Origin: Cytauxzoon felis | Taxonomy: Eukaryota; Apicomplexa; Aconoidasida; Piroplasmida; Theileriidae | Assembly (NCBI GenBank): GCA_020283715.1 | Contig: JAIQCW010000084.1 | Location: forward strand, 1 to 64,000 | Direction of reading: 5' to 3' | Length of the DNA: 64,000 bases | Part shown: positions 21,274 through 34,671 of the stretch, in pieces | Numbering within the stretch: position 1 is the first letter of the stretch | Layout: every line of letters begins with the position of its first letter | The notes under the pieces: model-generated | What the model saw: only the letters and a program-made list of their open reading frames with translations | Databases searched by the model: none | Told to the model about the DNA's origin: nothing | Translations under genes and position numbers: made by a program

Positions 21274-21609
21274 AAGACATTATAATAACATTTTTATATA
21301 AAAAATTTAACCCACATATAATTATAAATACTCCCATTATATAAAATAATAAATACTATGTCGCAATCAATCTTCAGTTACAAATGTGTAGGGTCGATTG
21401 ATTAATAGACAGATCCAAATACACATTTACACGATCCGTAGTGAATAATGAGGTTAATTAAGTGTAGTGAATTTAAAAGTAGTTTAATTATAAGTATAAA
21501 GTTTAAATGTGTTGCTTAATTACATACATAACCCATAGTTCAGATGTTTGATTAACATAAATGTAAAGGACTATATGGTAAGAGAAGGAAGTAGCAACTA
21601 GAAATGAAT

Positions 21610-22225
21610 CCAACTCTCTTTCACTTGCAGACAGCTCTTCTCCACCTGAGGTCAGTCCTACCGTCAGCTCTCCACTCGAGGTCCAATACAACACTCTTTT
21701 CTCCATCTAATACATCCTTATCTTCGTCTTGCAGACAGCTTCTCCATTTATCTCCCCTTCCAGCTCCCGTAGATCGCTTCCAGGTTCCACTTGAGGTTAT
21801 AGCCCTATTTCGACGAGATAAGACTAAAGTGATGGAATCTATGTTTGTCAGGATATCTCAATGAATATAAATTGCGAAGGATTGAGGTTTAGTAAACTCA
21901 ATAGAATCATCAAATTCCTTTTCAATGAAGTATTGATATATAAATTTCATCCAATGATGATTGAGATATTTCCATGAGTTTCCCCAGAAATGATGAGATT
22001 CCTTCAAATTTTGAGGTAAAAATGAAGATGTGAAATTAGTGAATATGACCTCAGGTGGAGACCTCAAGTGGAACCTGGAAGCGATCTATGGGAGCTGGAA
22101 GGGGAGATAAATAGAAGAAGCTGTCTGCAAGATGACATCAAGTGGAGACCTCTCTGCAAGACGAAGACAAGGTATAGGAGAGTTGGATTGGACCTCGAGT
22201 AGAAAAGCTCCATGCAATAGACCTT
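21610..22225. repeat. Mosaic cluster 17, split by dispersed element copy 3
   Basis: Modules occur at 21610-21795 and 22028-22225. This intergenic cluster lies upstream of the host membrane-protein gene. Confidence 0.85.
21796..22027 (+). repeat. ~230-bp dispersed element, copy 3
   Basis: Very close to copy 2 over the first 80 bp and the last 60 bp; the middle differs by short indels. It again lies between mosaic modules. No open frame, poly-A tail or clear terminal inverted repeat is visible. Confidence 0.8.
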
Positions 22226-22370
22226 AGATACAAGATATAATTATACATACAATGAGAACTAGTATATAAATTTTTAATGAGCTAGACACCGTCTCATCAT
22301 CAACTGTACTTTCACTATCTAACTTTATCATTGATATGGAAATAAATTCTGTTAATAATGATAGATCCAT
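22224..22370 (-). CDS. Small tail-anchored protein (48 residues)
   Basis: An open frame too short for usual ORF cut-offs: ATG at 22368-22370, TAA at 22224-22226. It begins MDLSLLTEFISISMIKL, continues with an acidic/serine linker (DSESTVDDETVSSS) and ends in one hydrophobic helix (IYILVLIVCIIISCI) right at the C-terminus, the plan of a small tail-anchored membrane protein. It borders a mosaic-repeat cluster. I cannot name a family. The clean membrane helix and codon use favour coding, but length alone gives weak proof. Confidence 0.4.
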   Translation of the reverse strand: MDLSLLTEFISISMIKLDSESTVDDETVSSSLKIYILVLIVCIIISCI

Positions 22371-22420
22371 TATATAAAGAGACTTTAAAATTATAATTAC
22401 TATTACTAGAGTATATTATG

Positions 22421-22703
22421 ATGAATATAATAGGAGAATTATTAATATCCATAGTATCAGTTCTTATGGGTAAGAGCAGCATGTTTATTCATTACACATT
22501 TCTGCTGCTATTCATTTCTTAGTATCTATTTGATCAAATTTTCATTTTAATACCCCAGAAGTACAGCTATAGATTCTAATGTCCCATTATTACCACAGCT
22601 ATCAAGTAATCATTATGATAATTTTGATAAATATAATTCTCATTTTACCACATCAAAATTACCAAATTATTTAACATTTTTTTCATATTTTCCATCTTAT
22701 TAA
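22421..22703 (+). CDS. Small two-exon hypothetical protein
   Basis: Exon 1 is 22421-22469 (MNIIGELLISIVSVLM, signal-like), then a GTAAGA donor. Exon 2 is 22573-22703 after a CTATAG acceptor. The phase matches and the product is 59 residues, with an Asn/Ser/Tyr/Phe-rich second half. The 103-nt intron has no repeat. No homology recognised. It is supported only by splice-phase agreement and an open frame in AT-rich DNA. Confidence 0.3.
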
Positions 22704-22872
22704 TATATTATTTATACGTAAGTTACCTGAAAATTCTTAAATCTACAAGTGTACTCAAGAAGCGTCTCCTATTCCAGTACGCCAATCATTAATATACTTT
22801 GATGATTTAATAATCTATAAACTCTATAATTTTTATCCTTACATAAGAATAATTTTTAGATTATCGACAAAA

Positions 22873-23208
22873 ATGTCAAGAATTACTGGCAAGTGCAAAT
22901 GGTTCAACTCGAAAAAGGGTTATGGATTTATTACCATGGATAATGGTGAAGATGTGTTTGTACATCAAAGTGAAATACATGCATTAGGTTTCCGTTCATT
23001 AGATGAAGGTGAACGTGTTGAATTAGAAATAATATTAGAAGACAATAAAAAGAAAGCAGTACGTGTAACTGGTCCTCATGGTGATTATGTACGAGGAGCC
23101 AATAATTTACGTTTCCGTAATGATCGTAGTTTTAGAAGGTCTGAATCAAATGAGGATAACTATAGACATTCAGACCGTGATTCATACCACCAAAATAAAA
23201 GATATTAA
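22873..23208 (+). CDS. Cold-shock domain RNA-binding protein
   Basis: A 111-residue single-exon protein. Residues 4-70 form a complete cold-shock domain: [15 protein letters not shown] contains the RNP-1 motif (KGYGFI), and [11 protein letters not shown] carries RNP-2 (VFVHQS). The tail is short, basic and rich in Arg, Asn, Ser and Tyr, resembling RGG/RS-like extensions. Such proteins bind single-stranded nucleic acid and act in mRNA packaging and translation, probably in the cytoplasm. The start at 22873 follows an AT-rich leader and gives the correct distance to the domain. No neighbour suggests an operon-like link. Confidence 0.9.
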   Translation: MSRITGKCKWFNSKKGYGFITMDNGEDVFVHQSEIHALGFRSLDEGERVELEIILEDNKKKAVRVTGPHGDYVRGANNLRFRNDRSFRRSESNEDNYRHSDRDSYHQNKRY

Positions 23209-23444
23209 AAAATCTTCATTTTATTGCTTCCATAAATATATTGTATATGAAGGAGTAAATTAATTCATATAAATAAAAATAAAAGTAAATATTCATTGTC
23301 TAATAATACATGTATATACATTAATATATAATCTGATGTTGTTTATATATGGGGAACGGGTGTGTTTATACTAGTACCCTAATGATATAGTAGTTGATTT
23401 ATTAATCTATCTAATCATATTTTCGTAACTACTTTATTATAACT
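23209..23444. other. Intergenic region between cold-shock gene and F1 alpha
   Basis: AT-rich, about 235 bp; holds the 3' UTR of one gene and the promoter of the next. A small GGGGAACGGG patch at about 23351 is the only GC-rich part. Confidence 0.5.
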
Positions 23445-26020
<2,576 letters not shown>

Positions 26021-26032
<12 letters not shown>

Positions 26033-27998
26033 ATATTTCTTATCTTTCAATATTTTATAATAATTAAATTTTATATTTGGTATTATACAATTGTTTTTTA
26101 ACCAATTTACATCTGTTAGATTATTTAATAATTTATCATCTATACCCCATATTTTATTTATTATTTCACTACTCTTCTCTATTACCCCATTAAGATAAGA
26201 ATTTTCTTCACTAATGTCATTAACCCCATTATTATTGGGATTTTTATCTTTATTACATTTCTTTGCCCCATAATGATAAATATTATCATCTTTGATTTGA
26301 TTATTATCCATATAGTAATTTCCTTTATATAATTTGGATAAATTTATACTTGTATACCACTCCTGTAACATTTCTATACCATTTACACTAATAATTTTAA
26401 TATTTGATATCTTTAATAAAATTATAATTAATGATTGAAGGAATAGAAGATAAGTATTTGAAAGTACATCATCATACCATAAATTTAATACACAACTCCC
26501 CAACTTTAAATCTACACTTTCACATTGTGATAATGATAATGTTATAATCAATTTAGTATTCAAATTTAAATCCTTTAAATCATACTTTAATAAAGCCCCA
26601 CAAAGTAATTGGAATGGTTTCATCAGATCACTTTTTATAAACAGTAATGATTTTACTAAGTGAATAATATAATTATCATTAAGAAACTAACATGTATAAA
26701 CTAAATGTGATCTGGGAATAAATTTATAAAATTCTCTCAATTTATAAAATGTTATATCATGTATATCAAGTAATACATCTAAAGATTATTAAACGTATAT
26801 AATATAACAAACCTGTACTTATAAAATTACAATACGTTAAACCCTCTAATATCATCGAAATATTATATGAAGTAGAATAATATATAGATAATTCTATAAA
26901 TCTTAACAATGGCTTATATATTTCTTCTAATGATATATTATATTCATTCATTGAATGTATCGATGATATTTTATAAATCAACCCCATTTCTGATAATTGG
27001 CCCCATAGTTTACATAATGTTAGGAATATGTGGATAAACAAGTGGGGATAATGTTTAGGATTGATATTATTGATAACATTAATACACTTATTATATAATG
27101 ATATATTTAAATCATTTAATATATTATCTCTTAATAATTTTTCATGTATTTTCAATACTAACAAAACATTCCCATAATTATTATCCAATTTATCAGTTAA
27201 TATGTCCATTACAACATGAACTTTCTTGAGATCGAATTTATCAGGTCTTATATACCTGTTCAAATTAGCAATAATTTCATCTATACGCATCCTATTTAAC
27301 CATACAATCATTCTATTCTCATTTAAATTCATAACATTACCCTTAATATCATCATAGATACCATCCATCAAAGGTACTTTATATGACTGATTAAGAAATA
27401 TTTTCTTTGTCTTACAGACAGCTTCTCCATTCGAGGTTACAATCCTACTCTCCTTTCCACTCGGCGTTCCACCTTCTCTACTCCTACTCTCTTTTCCACT
27501 CGCCGTGGTGGCCTTCTTATTTACTTCCCCCTCAAGTTCCCGTAGATCACTTTCGGGTTCCACTTGAGGTACAATGACTACACTTCTGCCACGATCTCTG
27601 GGAGTGGCTCTACCGTTTACGGATAGGTAGTTGGAGGAGGCTCCACGCCTAGTGGAAAGAGAGTTGGATTGGACCTCAGGTGGAACGGCGAGTGGAGAAG
27701 AGGTGGTTGTAACCTCGGGTGTAGATTTTACGGCAGAAATATCGTTGTCAAAATTATGCTTCAATGGATGGGTATCAATGTCGATATGATTGATTATTTT
27801 ATTAGCATTTGTAGTGGAAGACGTATTAATTATAGTATTTTTAATGTTATTATAACCTGAGATATTTGGATTCCTGGGTATTGATGTATGTAATTTTAGA
27901 CAAACAACATACTTTTTGGGACATTTTGCGATATCATATGATTTAACAATTGGTAATGTTAAAATATGTTTATAATTAATATAATGTGCTCCACGCAT
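26021..27998 (-). CDS. Hypothetical helical protein, possibly mitochondrial RAP/HPR-type, repeat-derived insert
   Basis: Three segments join in phase: 27998 to about 26838 (donor at ACAG|GTTTGT), a small exon encoding 'VLLDIHDITFYKLREFYKF', and an exon from about 26667 that continues through 'KSLLFIKSDLMKPFQLL' to the stop at 26021. The N-terminus is basic and hydroxylated (MRGAHYINYKHIL), compatible with a mitochondrial presequence. The body is Leu/Ile/Asn-rich and predicted helical, in the style of apicomplexan FASTK/RAP organellar RNA proteins, but I see no RAP domain. A mosaic-repeat cluster (27412-27730) is open in this frame (RGASSNYLSVNGRATPRDRG). It could be translated, or removed as a phase-0 intron (GCC|GTAAAA ... 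TGTAAG|ACA). Overlaps the end of F1 alpha tail to tail by 12 bp. Confidence 0.55.
27412..27730. repeat. Mosaic cluster 20, open in the frame of the 26021-27998 gene
   Basis: Contains CCGT-TT-ACGG (27613-27622) and GGC-GTGGA-GCC. No stop occurs in the host frame for about 320 bp. Confidence 0.8.
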
Positions 27999-28103
27999 TA
28001 CATTTTTTGATATCTTAAACTAATAAATTTATATACACTGATGTATAGGCATGTTAAGATATTAATTGTGAGACTGAATATTCATTAAAAAATAGATGGA
28101 ATT

Positions 28104-28605
28104 TCATGAACTTTTAAATTTTTTATTTGATAATAACGTTGAATCTCCTTCTTCCTTTAAAATTAATTCAATCTTCTTTTTAGCGGCTTCTATCCTCTTG
28201 CGTTCATTTTCTACCCATTCATAACTTTCCGGTTTCATGACTTTATATGTTAAAAAGAAGGCGAAAATGCACCAAATAACTAGGCCTGTAGCTATAAAAA
28301 GGATAGTTTCATGTGAATTATGAACATCCTTTCATCAACTAACCTACTACATTAGATTTAAGGTGAGATGATATAATTGGACGTTTTCCTCCGGTAAATT
28401 TAAGAAAATCGGATCTTCTAATACTCCTTCTCTTTTCTCCACTTAATACTTGTTTATAAGCATCTAAATCACTGACTCTGGGCATTTGGTCTTGGACCTG
28501 TTGTCTGCGCTCGTCTACAAATGTAGAAAATGTACATTCTCCAAAATATTTAATATTAAAAATGCGATTATTAAAAAAATGTGTAAATAATTTATTATTA
28601 ATCAT
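28104..28605 (-). CDS. Single-pass membrane protein, probably mitochondrial inner membrane
   Basis: Two exons (28351-28605 and 28104-28328) flank a 22-nt intron (GTAGTAGG ... GAAAG), phase 0, giving 159 residues. A 19-nt alternative using the next GTAG is also in phase. The N-terminal half is basic and aromatic ('LFTHFFNNRIFNIKYFGE', then FSTFVDERRQQ), like a mitochondrial presequence. Exon 2 holds one membrane span (ETILFIATGLVIWCIFAFF) followed by a charged helix (ERKRIEAAKKKIELILKEEG). This plan is typical of small accessory subunits of respiratory complexes, but no specific family is recognised. The ATG abuts the VPS45 stop codon with no base between. Confidence 0.6.
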
Positions 28606-31600
28606 CTATTTAAAATTAGTCATTAGATCATTTAAAAATGACTTTGAATTATGTATGTATGTACCACCCACAAGTATAGGGACTCCGGTTGATTTACTCA
28701 GCATATAACAATCTCTAGCTTCAGCGTACGTTATACCTCCGACCATAAAAACTATAACCTGAAGGAATTTGAATGAAGTGTTATAAGGTGGAATTAAGAA
28801 TAACAATATTTCACACCCGTAGCTGATCTCAGGGAAGCGGAGGGGGTAGTAAAGAGAGAAGCCTCCACGGCTAGTGGAAGAGGTGAAGGTAGTGATTGTA
28901 ACCTCAAGTGGAAGAGAAGGATGATATAAGAATATTGTGAATTGATATTGTTTTCAAATACCCATCACATGAGAACATTGTAGATACGCACGTTGTTAAC
29001 ATTAATAGTACGTTAAACTGATTGATAGATCCAACAAAACCATCATGACTTTGTACAGCTCCGCCACCAAATGCAACGGATTCCATGAGTTCTTGCACAG
29101 TATTGAATATAACACTAAAAAATCCTACCACAAAAGGATTATCCTTGACGTGTCTACCTATAAATCCTTCAGGAAAGTGGAGTGTAGTGAAAAATACATA
29201 AAGGCATATTAAATAAGGGACACCACCTATAATCCATACATAATGATACCAATCTCTATGAACTTCTTTATGATCAGGTATTTCCCACGGATTATAATCC
29301 TGTCGGTATTTAATCCATTTTTTACCGGGACCTACGGGACCACCAGGGATATCCAAATCCAGGATAGCCAAAAAAAGATTGGGTATTGCGCATATAGCTA
29401 CAACCCATAAATCAATCTTCTCCGCCCTTTCAGGATCAATTAAAGAATATGGGGATATAGTGGGGTAAAAAGCATAAATTGTTCCCAGTGAAAACGATAA
29501 CATTAAAATCGGTGACCAGTGATAACCATTATCAAAGCATACCAATTCTAAAAATTTACCCTGTCTATTTAATATAGCATTAAGCTTAGATTCAATTCTA
29601 TCCTTTTTAGTTTGATCAAGATTAGCCAGATCTCCTGATGCATTTATATCATTCATATTCCCATGTTCTTCCCACTTCTTACCTCTACCATACCAATGAT
29701 TTGTAGCATTACCACCACCAGTGTCCTTCTTTCTATAATACAAGAGAAGAGGTGTTTCTAGTTTAGGAGTATCCTGCTCATCCTTCTTATAAAATACCCA
29801 TACTTTATTATTAGCATCAATATCTATAGTGCTATTACGATCCAATTCCTGGATACCCCTGATTGGTTTTCCCTTGTGAGTAATCATATTTATCGTCATA
29901 CTACTGTTTGTCACGGAATGTTCGTAACCTATGAATCCATCAATTGTGGTATCTTCTGTTACAGTAATATCGCTACCAGCCTGAGGACGTCCTTTGTATG
30001 TACTTTGATTCTCAAGCTTAACTTCGTATTGTGCAATGAGTGTAGTAAATTCACCTCCAAGTAGAGTTTTAACTGTAGGATCATCAGGGTCTTTATCAGC
30101 AAGTGCAGTAGTTATTTTTACCCAGGAATTACCTCTCTTATAATAAGTACGAGTATTTGCATCTATCTTAACACATACAATCAATGGGAATTGACGGTCA
30201 CTGATATCACTATTGTGGTAATATACATAAACTGCTTCAACGTTTGTACCATACTCCTTTATATCACTCATAATAGAACCGTTAAGAATAATTGAACCTA
30301 ATTTGAAGCTGCTTGCAGAATGCTTATACCTCACATAATTGTTTGGAACTCCACCATTGCCCTGAGTATTGCCGTCCGTCTTCTCAACCGTAATATCTTG
30401 GCTCCCAGTTCTATACTTAATATTATTACCAGCAACATTAGGCCTCTTATCTAATTTAATTACATAATCGGTACCAGTTACAATAAGGGTACTATTTTTT
30501 GTAGCTGTTTCAAGGTTTGTTTCGTTAACACTTGTTGGATTTGAAGTAGGTAAATTTCCAGATGTGACTTTACTCCAATCAGTGGCTGAACCACCTGCCG
30601 CATACCACTTGTTCTTAGAAATACTTCCGTCCGGAGATATACATATTACTTTTGGCTGATGTATTTGCGTGGGATCTTTATAATAAACATATATAGCACC
30701 CTGATCATTAATTGTCATACTCATATTATCACTCAAACTTCCATCAGTACTCTGCATCAACTGATCGCTATGTGTTATCTTTAAAAGCTTAAATGGAGCA
30801 CTAGCACTATTAGAATGTTTATAGCCAACCCAGTTAGTACTAGTACCAGCAGGTTGAACTGTAACCTTCGTCACTTTAATTTTTGTTCCTCCAGATGAAT
30901 AAAAACCTCCATCATTATTAGACCCGGTAGGCGCTTGACTTATATCAATTTCAGTTCCAGAGCCACCACCACCGGGGGGCCCAGTACCACCCATTTGATT
31001 CACTTGATCCCAAGTCCATAATCCGTCGGTTAGAGCAATGAAGAATATGGTAACCCAATACTGTAAAACAACCAACTTATAATCATAATCATCCCAAAAG
31101 TATATGTTGTAAAAGTATTTATAAGTGTTGTGTATAATAAATGTAACAAAAGAAGACGTGGGCATTCCAGCTCCGTACATTGTTGCATTATAATTAACAC
31201 CGAAACCAAAGTTAGAAGCCATACCATTAGCAAATGTGATTGAAACTACAGACCAATAAAAGAGTTCAAAATTTCCATAATCATCACCACTAATAAATAA
31301 GAAGTAGGATACAACAGTGGTAAGAAACATAAACCACATTGTAATACAGGAGATTATCCTTTGGAACATCTTCTTTTTTGCTTCATCCTCTTTTTTACTG
31401 AATGCTGCATCAGCAATCCATGTTACTACGTTTGCTAGAAATGTAGATATTAAACTTGATAATTCCATAGGATTGTGAATCTTGTAAATGAATAATGGTA
31501 CAGTGGCTGGCGGTAAATGGAAACGTTTAATGACATGGTTAGCACAAAGCATAGCTATCCTATGCGGAGTTAACATAATAAACCCATTTAAAAACATAGA

Positions 31601-34259
31601 AATTACACCCAACCATTGATTCCAATCCATTATAGAATAATAACCTTGGTTCCATTTTTTCTTTACCCCAAATTATCCCTCTCCCCCGTCATTTAAAGAA
31701 ATAATACATTTACCGAATATAACTACTACACTCGAGATCCAATCACTATCTTCACCTCTTCCACTCGCCGTGGTGGCCTCTTCTATTTACCTCCCCCTCC
31801 GCTTCCCTGAGATCAGCTACGGGTATCCCGCCTGATGTCCAATATCCATTATCACCTTGCAGTACATGTGAATCATGGGGTTTATTATCTTTATTATGAG
31901 GTTTATTATCCCCATAACCCTCTTTTACCCCACTTTTTCCACTCGAGGTCCAATCCCTAACCTCATCTCCAACCTCTGTTCGTCCTGCCGTCAGCTCTTA
32001 CATTTACCTCCCCCTCAAACTCCCGTAGATCGTTCTCGGGTTCCACTTGAGGTTACATCCTTAATTCTACTTCCATCACTGTTCCACTCGCCGTGGAGGC
32101 TTTCCTTATTTACCTCTCCCTCCGCTTCCCTGAGATCAGCTACGGGTTCTCCACTTGAGGTCCAATCACTAAACCTCCATACTGCCACGATCTCTGGGAG
32201 TGGCTCTACTCTTTAGAGATGAATAAATAGATGAAGCCACCACGGCGAGTGGAATGAATAGTTGGATTGTAACCTCAAGTGGAGAAGATGTGGATTGTAC
32301 CTCGTGTGATTATTATTTACGTGAATAAACATACTGATGCGGGTTTATTTTTGAGATTGTATCCAAGATCGTATGCTCCTGGTACTATATTATATAATTC
32401 TTCATTTAATTTCCCTTTGATTGCATCATTGCATATATGATATAATTGTGATTTATATTGTGTATATGGATTATTGTCCTGAAGATGTTGGATATATAAT
32501 GTGTAATTATAATTCAATATACTTGCATATTTTTAAATTTATTTTTAATTGAATCGAATGAAAATTCATTTTGTTTATAATTAAAATGTGTTTGAAATTT
32601 TAAAATTGTATTAATTATATTTATAAAATGTTCTAATTTATTAATTTTTAAATAATCTTTAATTTTATTTAAATTTTCTTCATCTTGTTCATTATATAAT
32701 GCGTATAATAAAATTAATTTTAATTTATATTCTTCTTTTATTAATTTATTATTTATTACATCAATTATATCATTTATTATATTTTTTTTATTATTTATTA
32801 TATCATTTTCTATTAATGTTAATTGTAATAAATTATTTTCTTGTATTATTTTCGATAATTCATGTAATATTTTTATATGCTTTGTAATATCATTTATTAT
32901 CCTTGCATTATTAGGCAACAATTCCATGAGCTTAGTGAAGGAGGGACGATGTTCCGACGAAGGAGGAACGTCCGACGAACGAAGTGAGGAGGAAGGACCT
33001 TCTGAACGTAGTGAAGAAGGAGGAAAATTCTTCGACGAACGAAGTGAGGGAGGAATTTTCTCCGAACATTGTGAGGAGGGATGTGGGGAGGAAGAAAATT
33101 TATTCGAGGAAAATTCATTGATGGAAGAAAATTTATTCGAGGAAAATTCATTGACGGAGGAAAATTTATTTCCATCATTCCCATCATTCCCACAACTTCC
33201 ACCACCTCCATAACTTCTTTCGATAATTTCATTTAAATCGGATTCAACATCAGTAAATTCATTATATAAATGTTTAATATAAAATTCATCAGTATAATTT
33301 AATATATACTTTAAATCATCAATTATAATATTATGATTATTATCATCATCAATATTTAATAATTCATAAATCATAGATTGATATGTCCATTGATTAATTA
33401 ATGGTGTTATACAATCATCTCTACGATTTAATATTAATAATATACAACCATTTGTTGTTGTTGTAGTAGTGGTAGTATATTTATTATATAATTGTATTAT
33501 AGATTGAAAATTTAAATTATTATTATTTATATTAGCTTGTAAATAATTACATATAGTTTGTATAATTTTATTATTCTTCTCCCTCTCCTCCTTCCACTCC
33601 CCCTTCCTCATCACCTTCCTATCCCCCACCCCCACCCCCCCCTTCACCTCCCCCTCCTTCTTATAAATTATAGTCGGTACTTGATTCAATACACAACAAA
33701 TAGAATATAAACTATTGATAATATTCTTTATAATATCATCATCTATTATAAAATTTATATTGACATTATATAAATTATACATTAATGGTATATTTAATGT
33801 ATATAAATTATCATTTATAACATAAAAATCTATAAAATATTCATATATACCATAAATTAATTCTAATACATCATGTTTTGCAATCAATTCCATATCATCA
33901 TCTAATAATTTATTTATAAAAAATATATAATACTCTTTAAAATGTGGATATTTTAATTCATTACATAATTTCATTATATTATCTTTATTAGGATCTATTA
34001 TATATATCACCTTTATATATTTCATATTCAATTCTATACCATCCTCTTTAAATATATCTATATCATCAATACATAATGTTAATATAATCTCATTCTCTAA
34101 TAAATATGAATGATTATATACTAATGATATCATCCTACTAACATTCTTATCCATAATCAATACTTTCATACCTTTAACCCTCTCTATTATCGATGCATAA
34201 TTATTACGCATCAATGACAAGATACTATCGAAGGCATACGGGTTCATGACTGTACTCAA
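28606..34259 (-). CDS. VPS45 (Sec1/Munc18 family) with a Tpr-like gene in its second intron
   Basis: SM protein that chaperones syntaxin/SNARE assembly at the Golgi/endosome; in apicomplexans it is linked to secretory-organelle traffic. The exons are 32523-34259, 32335-32478 and 28606-28758, all phase 0, 677 residues. Family landmarks in order: GMKVLIMDKNVSRMISLVY, 'YIIDPNKDNI', 'ILNRRDDCITPLINQWTYQS', 'AIKGKLNEELYN' and, in the last exon, 'VIVFMVGGITYAEA' and 'GVPILVGGTYIHNSKSFL'. The last match proves that the 3' exon belongs to VPS45 although it lies 3.6 kb away. Intron 1 is 44 nt. Intron 2 (28759-32334) holds the complete Tpr-like gene D on the same strand plus repeat clusters. Exon 1 also has a Ser-rich low-complexity insertion (about residues 345-445). 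Confidence 0.92.
28815..28922. repeat. Mosaic cluster 21, 3' bracket of Tpr-like D
   Basis: Short; it supplies the last codons and the stop of copy D and starts 57 bp from the last VPS45 exon. Confidence 0.8.
28904..31630 (-). CDS. Tpr-like polytopic protein D with three extracellular-type modules, nested in VPS45 intron
   Basis: A 908-residue intact frame. Residues 1-205 are the conserved membrane block (MLTPHRIAMLCANHVIKRFH, 'PMELSSLISTFLANVVTWI', WDDYDYKLVVLQYWV). Residues about 215-740 carry three diverged modules of about 130-160 residues with the pattern Y[KE]HS..., V[YF]VYY/VFYK..., PL[IL]VC/LLYY, then W-Y-x-R/G ... W; similar modules occur widely in Theileria equi surface-type proteins as I recall. 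Residues about 755-900 are the conserved C-terminal block (HWSPILMLSFSLGTIYAFYP, LHFPEGFIGRHVK, 'NTVQELMESVAFGGG'). The last codons run into the adjoining repeat. No disruption is visible and it has its own conserved leader, so it is probably expressed. Host and guest share strand. Confidence 0.75.
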   Translation of the reverse strand: MDWNQWLGVISMFLNGFIMLTPHRIAMLCANHVIKRFHLPPATVPLFIYKIHNPMELSSLISTFLANVVTWIADAAFSKKEDEAKKKMFQRIISCITMWFMFLTTVVSYFLFISGDDYGNFELFYWSVVSITFANGMASNFGFGVNYNATMYGAGMPTSSFVTFIIHNTYKYFYNIYFWDDYDYKLVVLQYWVTIFFIALTDGLWTWDQVNQMGGTGPPGGGGSGTEIDISQAPTGSNNDGGFYSSGGTKIKVTKVTVQPAGTSTNWVGYKHSNSASAPFKLLKITHSDQLMQSTDGSLSDNMSMTINDQGAIYVYYKDPTQIHQPKVICISPDGSISKNKWYAAGGSATDWSKVTSGNLPTSNPTSVNETNLETATKNSTLIVTGTDYVIKLDKRPNVAGNNIKYRTGSQDITVEKTDGNTQGNGGVPNNYVRYKHSASSFKLGSIILNGSIMSDIKEYGTNVEAVYVYYHNSDISDRQFPLIVCVKIDANTRTYYKRGNSWVKITTALADKDPDDPTVKTLLGGEFTTLIAQYEVKLENQSTYKGRPQAGSDITVTEDTTIDGFIGYEHSVTNSSMTINMITHKGKPIRGIQELDRNSTIDIDANNKVWVFYKKDEQDTPKLETPLLLYYRKKDTGGGNATNHWYGRGKKWEEHGNMNDINASGDLANLDQTKKDRIESKLNAILNRQGKFLELVCFDNGYHWSPILMLSFSLGTIYAFYPTISPYSLIDPERAEKIDLWVVAICAIPNLFLAILDLDIPGGPVGPGKKWIKYRQDYNPWEIPDHKEVHRDWYHYVWIIGGVPYLICLYVFFTTLHFPEGFIGRHVKDNPFVVGFFSVIFNTVQELMESVAFGGGAVQSHDGFVGSINQFNVLLMLTTCVSTMFSCDGYLKTISIHNILISSFSST
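31631..31725 (-). promoter_or_regulatory. Conserved 5' leader of Tpr-like gene D
   Basis: On the minus strand: CGGGGGAGAGGGATAATTTG, then GGTAAAGAAAAAATGGAACC and AAGGTTATTATTC before the ATG. The same elements and spacing occur in copies A-C. The block lies inside a VPS45 intron, so it would have to act as a promoter within a transcribed region. Confidence 0.5.
31728..32312. repeat. Mosaic cluster 22, 5' bracket of Tpr-like D
   Basis: One of the longest clusters; it ends 23 bp before the VPS45 exon-2 donor. Confidence 0.85.
32926..33215. repeat. Ser/Glu-rich minisatellite inside VPS45 exon 1
   Basis: Imperfect copies of a short GC-richer unit (core GAACGAAGTGAGGGAGGA on the plus strand) and of TTATTCGAGGAAAATTCA (at least three copies at about 33098-33170). 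On the coding strand they give Ser-rich peptides such as KFSSINEFSSNKFSS and 'SLRSS'. This lies in a loop region absent from animal VPS45. Related units recur at about 50040 in the RAP gene. Confidence 0.6.
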
Positions 34260-34671
34260 TTGAAGATTGAAGATTGAAGACTGAAGACTATATTTATCTA
34301 GATATTTGAAGACTTTATATTAGCTGGACATTTGAAGCTCTATCTCTCCCTATACATTTGAAGAATTTATAGCATCTAGACATCATCCAACTCTAATAAC
34401 TGTCGTGCAGTAGATTTAAATTTCAAGAGTAAATACGAGTCATTAGTATACCCGAAAGATGATCATCTGAAGTACATTCAATTAATAAAGACTGTGTATT
34501 CAATTCAATAGAGGTTTATTTCATATTAAAATTGAGAAATTCCTTCAATCTTCGCCACCTCATTCATTCATGTAGCACAACAATGACATCGACATTGACA
34601 TCTACATCTATAGGGTAGTTGATATCAATCATTAAATTCAAATTTCATCTATACTTCATTTATTCAATACA
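34260..34671. promoter_or_regulatory. Divergent promoter region of VPS45 and RPS30
   Basis: 412 bp without an open frame. Direct repeats GAAGATTGAAGATTGAAGAC and related ATTTGAAGA units lie near VPS45, and a TCGACATTGACATCTACATC run lies near RPS30. No named motif was recognised. Confidence 0.4.

Noticed and set aside
28904..31630. Tpr-like cassettes as classical retro- or DNA transposons
   Set aside because: No reverse transcriptase, integrase or transposase frame, no poly-A tail and no clear target-site duplication; only the bracketing repeats suggest mobility.
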